Positions 58,791 through 64,000 of a stretch of DNA of 64,000 nucleotides are shown here, one piece after another. This DNA comes from Palaemon carinicauda (lineage: Eukaryota; Arthropoda; Malacostraca; Decapoda; Palaemonidae): contig NC_090767.1 of NCBI RefSeq assembly GCF_036898095.1, positions 24,636,570 through 24,700,569 of the forward strand, written 5' to 3'. Numbering within the stretch: the first letter of the stretch is position 1; each line of letters begins with the position of its first letter. The translations under genes and the position numbers were made by a program. A model generated the notes under the pieces. That model saw nothing but the letters and a program-made list of their open reading frames with translations. It did no database searches and had not been told where the DNA came from.

Positions 58791-60340
58791 AACATTCTTT
58801 ACGTGGGGCTGACGTAAGAGATCTACCCTTAGAGGAAGACTTCTTGGAATGTCTACCAGCCATTGAAGTACCTCGGTGAACCACTCTCTCGCGGGCCAGA
58901 CGGTAGCAACCAACGTCAACCCTGTCCCTTCGTGAGAGGCGAACTTCTGCAGTACCTTGTTGACTATCTTGAATGGTGGGAATGCATATAAGTCCAGAAG
59001 AGACCAATCCAGTAGAAACGCGTCTATGTGGATTGCTTCTGTATCTAGGACTGGAGAGCAATAGATTGGTAACCTTTTGGTCAACGAGGAGGCAAAGAGG
59101 TCTATGGTGGGTTGACCCCAAGTAGCCCAAAGACTCTTGCCCACGTCCTTGTGAAGGGTCCATTCCGTGGGAATCACCTGACCCCTCCGACTGAGACAGT
59201 CTGCCAAGACGTTCAAGTCCCCCTGGATGAATCTCGTCAACAGGGACATGCCTCGATTTCTTGACCATATGAGAAGGTCCCTTGCGATCCCGAGCAGCGT
59301 GAAGGAGTGTGTGCCTCCTTGCTTGGAGATGTACGCCAAAGCTGTGGTGTTGTCTGAGTTGACCTCTACCACTTAGTTTCGAAGAAAGCTTTCGAATTTC
59401 ATCAAGGCCAAGTGGACTGCTAATAGCTCCTTGCCGTTGATGTGCATGCTCTTCTGACTTGAGGTCCACAGACCCGAGCATTCCCGACCGTCCAGGGTCG
59501 CACCCCAACCCAAATCCGACGCATCTGAGAACAACACGTGGTTTGGGTTCTTGACTGCTAGGGATAGTCCCTCTCTCAGACTGATATTGCTGTCCCACCA
59601 TTTCAGGCATGCCTTTACTGGTTCGGAGACTGGGAATGATACCGTCTCTAACGTCTTGTCCTAGTTCCAGTGAGAGGCTAGATGGAACTGGAGAGGCAGA
59701 AGGTGTAGTCTCCCTAGCGAGACAAACTGCTCCAGGGATGAGAGAGTCCCTACGAGACTGTTCCAACTCCTGACTGAACAAACGTTCTCTTTTCAGCATT
59801 AGTTGGACATCGAGCAGGGCTTGTTCTATTCGGGTGGCAGAAGGAAAAGCCTGAGAAAACTGGACTGCGAATCTACATCCCCAAATATAGAATAATCTGG
59901 GATGGGATCAGTTGGGACTTTTAGGTTGACCAAAAGTCCCAACTCCCTGGCCAGACTCAACGTCCAATGTAGATCCTGCAGACAGCGAAGACTGGACGAT
60001 GCTCTGAGAAGCCAGTCGTCCAAGTACAGGGAGGCTTGGATTCCCGATAGATGGAGGGATTTTGCCACATTCCTCATGAGCCTCGTAAACACGAGAGGAG
60101 CAGGACTGAGGCCAAAGCACAGGGCTCGAAACTGGTACCCCACATTCCTGTAAACAAACCTCAGAAACGGTTGGGAATCCGGGTGTATAGGAATGTGGAA
60201 GTATGCCTCCTGAAGGTCGAGAGAGACCATCCAGTCGCCTTCCATTAATGCTGTCAAGACAGCCTGGTAGACTTCATCGTGAAGTTTGTCTTGACAATGA
60301 ACACATAGAGCGCACTTGCCTCTTACGTACTCCTGCAGTG
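58790..60340 (-). pseudogene. DIRS-like Pol 2: RT and RNase H, broken
   Basis: The RT core is open from about 60,300: MEGDWMVSLDLQEAYFHIPI (first Asp), YQFRALCFGLSPAPLVF, then the catalytic SLYLDDWLLRA near 60,020. The fingers region with the usual LDLSxLN motif is missing, because Gag-like sequence abuts the palm. The frame changes after about 59,830. RNase H resumes at about 59,540 with LFSDASDLGWGA, then HINGKELLAVHLALMKF. A TAA at 59,373-59,375 is followed in the same frame by VNSDNTTALAYISKQGG and GDLNVLADCLSRRG. All four RNase H acidic residues (D, E, D, D) are retained. The linker IDLFASSLTKRLPIYCSP matches that of element 1. Confidence 0.8.
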
Positions 60341-60437
60341 AACATGGCTGCCAGATCATTGGAGCCATCCCAGAGGGACTTGTTCCTGCAGAGAACGTGG
60401 CTGTCAGATAATTGGAGCCATCCCTGATAGCCTTGTT
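60332..60437. repeat. 53-bp tandem duplication within Gag 2
   Basis: CCTGCAG followed by TGGCTG(C/T)CAGAT-ATTGGAGCC occurs at 60,332 and 60,385. On the minus strand each copy encodes a variant of a DGSNxLxAxFxAG segment. Since 53 is not a multiple of 3, the duplication itself shifts the frame. Confidence 0.85.
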
Positions 60438-62028
60438 TATGCATGACATAATTGTACAGCAAAACTTCAAACGCTCGAAAAAACTCCTAACAGGAGATGG
60501 TCTAGCTCTGAAGTCGACCATAAAATCTTGGAGCGTCTCATGGCCAGGCGCCAGGGAGAGTCTATGAGGTTTGAGAAGTCTATCTGGGCAGAGGCAGGAA
60601 CTCCCAAGCTGAGAACTTCTCCCGTGTCATATCAGACTCTCGCTCTATAAGCCAGCTTAAAAGTAGGGAAAGCAAAGGCTGTCTCCCCCAAACTCTTCCT
60701 GGTGATTAACCAGTCGCCTAGCAAACGTAAAGCTCTCTTAGAAGAGCGAGAGAGCACTAGCTTAGAAAACAACGGCTTCGAAGTAGCTAGGCCTAGTGCA
60801 AACTCTGACGTTTAGGCGAACGAGGAGCAGCAGTTACAAAAAGATCCGGACAAAGATCCTTAAAAATCAGCATGATTTATTCAAAGTCCATAGAGGGCTG
60901 AGCAGCTTTAGGCTCCTCTCCGTCTGACAGAGTCCTCAAGGGAATATCAGTAGGAGGGGGATCAGCAACTTCCTCATCTGAAGGAACCTTGTCCGACAAT
61001 TGCCGAGTCTCAAGCAAGGGAGAGACCTGCCGTGGTGGCAATGCTTGACAAGCAGAGTCCACACGCAAAGGAGCAACAGTAGCAGTCAAGGATGCTATGT
61101 CATGTAACTGCTTAAAGGACTGACCAGCAACAACAACAGGTGCGGGAGGACGCTCGACGTCAACTCGAGACTGCCTTGACTGCTTAGACTGAGCAGTCAA
61201 AACAACTCTTGACTGCGGTGCTTGACGCTCAACGTCAAAACAAGTCAACTATGCTGGTTGGTGAACGTCCTGAACGTCAACAAGAGCAAGCGGCAGCGGC
61301 TGAACGTCCACAAGCGGCTGAGAGTCAACACGGGACTGCATCGAGTGAGGCTCTACAAAACACGATTGACGTGACTTTGTAACGTCAATGTCAACAGGAC
61401 GAGCAAAGGCTCGTTTGGGCGGCTGACGGCCAGGATCTCGATCAGCTAAGCGGCGAGGATCATCGTGAACCTGCTCAACAGAATAGTCCTCCATAAGAGA
61501 GGCAAGCTTATTCTGCATGTCTTGCCGTACAACCCATTTAGGATCAACGGGAATGGTTGCGGTAAGAGACGAGGGTAACATCTGTGACTGCAAAACCTTG
61601 CCTACAATAAGACTCTCGGAGCCTGTGTTACGCTTTTGTTTAGGCGGCGAGCAGTCTTCCGATAACTGCATAGGGTCAGAGCTGTCCCAATGGCTACAAC
61701 CAGGACGCTGGACCTGTCCTGAAAGGACTGACTTTCGCTTAAAGGGCCTCGAAACCTTGCTCCACGGTTTCTTACGCGAAAAGTCTTCGGATGACGAGGA
61801 GAAAATCGTCTCGCTCGTCTTATGGTAGGGGCGGTCTTGGTGAGACACGCCTGAAACCATAGAGGGAACGTCTGTTCGTTGATCAAGGCGTCTCGAACCC
61901 ATAAGTCGTACGACATTACTTCTCCCCTGGGCTTGGGAGCTTGCAAGAGGTCTCGGACTAGGCGAACGACAGGCACGAACAGACGAACCCTCGGTCGCAA
62001 CACTGATAACACTTTGCGCAATTATCAC
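60340..62028 (-). pseudogene. DIRS-like Gag 2, interrupted
   Basis: The open frame from 62,028 is Ser/Arg/Gln-rich and low in hydrophobic residues (SETIFSSSSEDFSRKKPWSK; DPKWVVRQDMQNKLASLMED). A TAG at 61,249-61,251 interrupts it, and the same frame continues to 60,877 with acidic SDKVPSDEEVADPPPTD. Further on, in another frame, FSKLVLSRSSKRALRLLGDW and ETAFAFPTFKLAYRAR look like the folded part of Gag. The 53-bp duplication then disrupts the C-terminus. No zinc knuckle is seen. The role is assigned from position upstream of RT and from similarity in layout to element 1. Confidence 0.6.
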
Positions 62029-62900
62029 TTTATCACTACGATTTTCTGTTTTGCACTTACTTCACTGAAATCGAATTTTTCAACAATTCACATTAGGCAT
62101 GAATAAAACTGATTTCTACCTGAAGCACGCAATTCTACCCTCATCAAAAGGTTATAATTGCGAAATAAGTCGTATAATGTAAGCACATTAATACAAGCAA
62201 AAAACAGTAAACATATTAAGATAAAAAGATCAGTGGCTGGGAAGGAGACTAAACACTAGTTCATTCAAAACTACGTTTTCAATCTATCACCGTACAGTGC
62301 CTTGGGACGAGAATAAAAACTAAAAACATTTTATCCTTTCTCCCCGTACAGAGACTAGGGACGAGAGTAAAAAACTGACTCGACAACAACGTTATTCGCT
62401 TGGGACGAGAATAAAGATCGGAACGTTCTCTCTTCCTCTCTCTCTCTCCGTCTCTCTCTCTCTCTTGATTTCGCACCGAAGAGAAAAGCCCACTTACCTT
62501 TCGTCAATAAACAGGTTATTTGACCAAAGGAAAAAACTGAAAGGTTTTTCAATTAACAAATTCCTTTAAAATAGTATTTAAAACATTTAAGTTTGAAAGA
62601 AGAATGAACAAAACGTCAGAATCGATTTACTCTTTCTGCAAAGTGAAACCGTGATTCAGCATAAATAAACTAAACGTTAGTTCATCTTTGAAACAGTACG
62701 AAGACTATTCAAAGAAAATCTTTCATAAAATATCTACTAAAAAATATTCATTTAATAAGTTTTAAATCATTTGCTCTGTAAAAGTTATTTACGATTGAAA
62801 GGGCTCAACGTTGTTTAACTTCGGTTTCCAAGTTAGGACCGCCTACTCTCGGATTAGGGGAGGAATAGGTAAGGTCGCATATAAACAAAACATTAAAATT
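62029..62900 (-). other. Probable leader of DIRS-like element 2
   Basis: GGGACGAGA(A/G)TAAA recurs three times (near 62,305, 62,350 and 62,403), about 47-50 bp apart. A strong minus-strand splice donor (GACGAAAG/GTAAGT, plus-strand ACTTAC at 62,492-62,497) and an acceptor-like TTCGATTTCAG near 62,068 could define a leader intron ahead of Gag. A short CT-rich tract lies at 62,431-62,466. No protein is evident. Confidence 0.4.
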
Positions 62901-64000
62901 TATCTTGATGTTTATTATAAATGGAAAGCTAATCGAAGAGGCCTAATAAAGGCGGTTGAGATATAAAATATATAGAGGAAAATCTATAATTAACAACAAC
63001 AATTTATAACGTGATAAGATAATTGCTAAAAGCCTAAAACACACTTCCGTACTAAGGGAAGGGTCGGCCATTTAAAAGTCAAAGAAAGTCCAAAAAACAA
63101 TCCAAAGTCATCAACAATTAAATCTATCCAAAAACGAGTTGAAGATTTAACCTTGGATAGGTACGCTCCTCGGACACCCCTTTAAGGGTATACTCGGACG
63201 CGAACGACCCCGACGCCAAAAAAAATTCTTGAAAAATCAGTTTTTGCAGTAACCTCCTTTTTTCTTTTGCCAAAAAAAAACTTCAATGAATGCTTAAAAC
63301 AACTGTAAAGATAAATACTACTCATCTGCAGAAAAACTATTTATTATAAATATTTTAAAAAATTAAGTAGAAAAAAAAAGACCTGACATAAAAATTCATA
63401 AAAAAAAAGTTTATACATATATACACAATTCCTTTTAGGAATTGATTCTTGAATGTTTAGGACACATCTTGATGTATTTTGGATGAAGTCAGACCCATGG
63501 AGGTGAAGATCTGAAATGAGAAAAAAAGGGTAACTTTTTTTGGCCAAAAAAATTTGTCCAGATTTCATGAATTTTTTTGGGTACCCAAATGAAATAGGAA
63601 GTGGCTAATTTTTTTAGGGAATAAACATATGTTATCCTAAAATAGAAATATGTAAAAAAATCTTCATTATTTTGTAAATTACATTTATATCAGGGGCCAT
63701 ATCTAAAGGTAATTTTTTGAGTACTTAGAAATTTCGTAAAAAAATACATATATTTAATATATAATATGATATTTATGCAGGTAAAAATATACCAAAATAT
63801 CACAAATTCTATAGGGAACAAGAATATATATAGATAGGGCAGCTTACGCTTCGGATATGTCCACAAAATGGCCGCCAACCACACTGACTCAGACTCCCTA
63901 ATCTGCCACTTGAAATGTAGGAAGGGTATGTCAATTTCAAGGTGTTATTTACTAATCTAATTATTATTGGATATGCATAAAAATTGTATGGTGGGTTGCT
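62901..64000. other. AT-rich terminal spacer, nothing recognised
   Basis: No motif-bearing open frame. Runs of A and T predominate. No repeat block shared with the rest of the window was found. Confidence 0.5.

Larger units (their letters stand above)
56969..62900 (-). mobile_element. DIRS-like retrotransposon 2, with tyrosine recombinase, inactivated
   Basis: On the minus strand the order is leader, Gag (about 62,028-60,340), RT, RNase H, then tyrosine recombinase ending at 57,692, followed by ~390 bp and hairpin B. An RT/RNase H polyprotein plus tyrosine recombinase and no integrase defines DIRS-type elements, which are thought to integrate a circular DNA intermediate by recombination. All domains are recognisable, but stops and frameshifts occur in each, and the RT N-terminal fingers are deleted. 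Proteins differ clearly from element 1, so they are separate families. The 5' boundary near 62,900 is a guess. Confidence 0.8.

Noticed and set aside
58561..59799. 412-codon minus-strand open frame overlapping RNase H and recombinase
   Set aside because: Most of it is a shadow of the RNase H frame. Only its last ~60 residues (recombinase N-terminus) look real and they are annotated with the recombinase.
62279..62552. Arg/Glu-rich minus-strand frames as an upstream SR-gene exon
   Set aside because: They translate a CT-rich tract in the leader of element 2. RS-type serine content is absent and no flanking splice sites define an exon in phase.

Overview
This window looks like repeat-dominated, AT-rich animal nuclear DNA, most likely from a decapod crustacean (shrimp or prawn). 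That assignment is an inference. It rests on the long (TC)n/(GA)n and (ATT)n microsatellites, kilobase-scale minisatellites, DIRS-like tyrosine-recombinase retrotransposons, a Penelope-like remnant, and a (TTA)n-tailed dispersed repeat that I recognise as common in shrimp genomes. No prokaryotic gene organisation, rRNA, tRNA or CRISPR array is visible.

Layout. 0-10 kb: decayed mobile elements (a 594-bp terminal-inverted-repeat element, several copies of the TTA-tailed retroposon, LINE 3' ends, a Penelope-like fragment, a 436-bp fold-back) separated by dinucleotide repeats. 10.9-32.5 kb: a series of tandem arrays with units of 40, 19, 25 (4.1 kb), 21 (2.3 kb), 61 and about 22 bp, a diverged ~680-bp tandem duplication, and a 3.5-kb TAAG/CAAG-type array. 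The long open frames here (up to about 620 codons) are products of repeat periodicity. 32.5-41.5 kb: AT-rich spacer with a second copy of a repeat carrying AGGTCA half-sites, a LINE fragment, a ~1.4-kb-spaced duplication, and an inverted pair of retroposon copies. 41.5-48.3 kb: DIRS-like element 1 on the minus strand (Gag, RT, RNase H), decayed and without its recombinase. 48.3-53.5 kb: spacer with a 195-bp fold-back MITE. 53.6-56.7 kb: the only convincing host gene, the last two exons of an SR-type (arginine/serine-rich) protein on the minus strand, joined in phase by canonical splice sites. 57-62.9 kb: DIRS-like element 2 on the minus strand (Gag, RT, RNase H, tyrosine recombinase), lying upstream of the SR exons and therefore probably inside one of that gene's introns.

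How the parts relate. Each DIRS-like element is accompanied by a ~300-bp hairpin with ~60-bp arms, at 47,951-48,263 and 56,969-57,268. The second has perfect 59-bp arms, each containing a strong GGTAAGTAT splice-donor match. On the minus strand one of these donors faces the SR-gene acceptor about 340 bp downstream, so the retrotransposon end could be spliced into the host gene. Neither DIRS copy can be autonomous as read: both carry in-frame stops and frameshifts, element 1 has lost its recombinase, and element 2 has a stop just before its catalytic tyrosine.

Limits. All family assignments come from motif recognition by eye. Boundaries of mobile elements and non-coding repeats are approximate unless an exact inverted repeat defines them.
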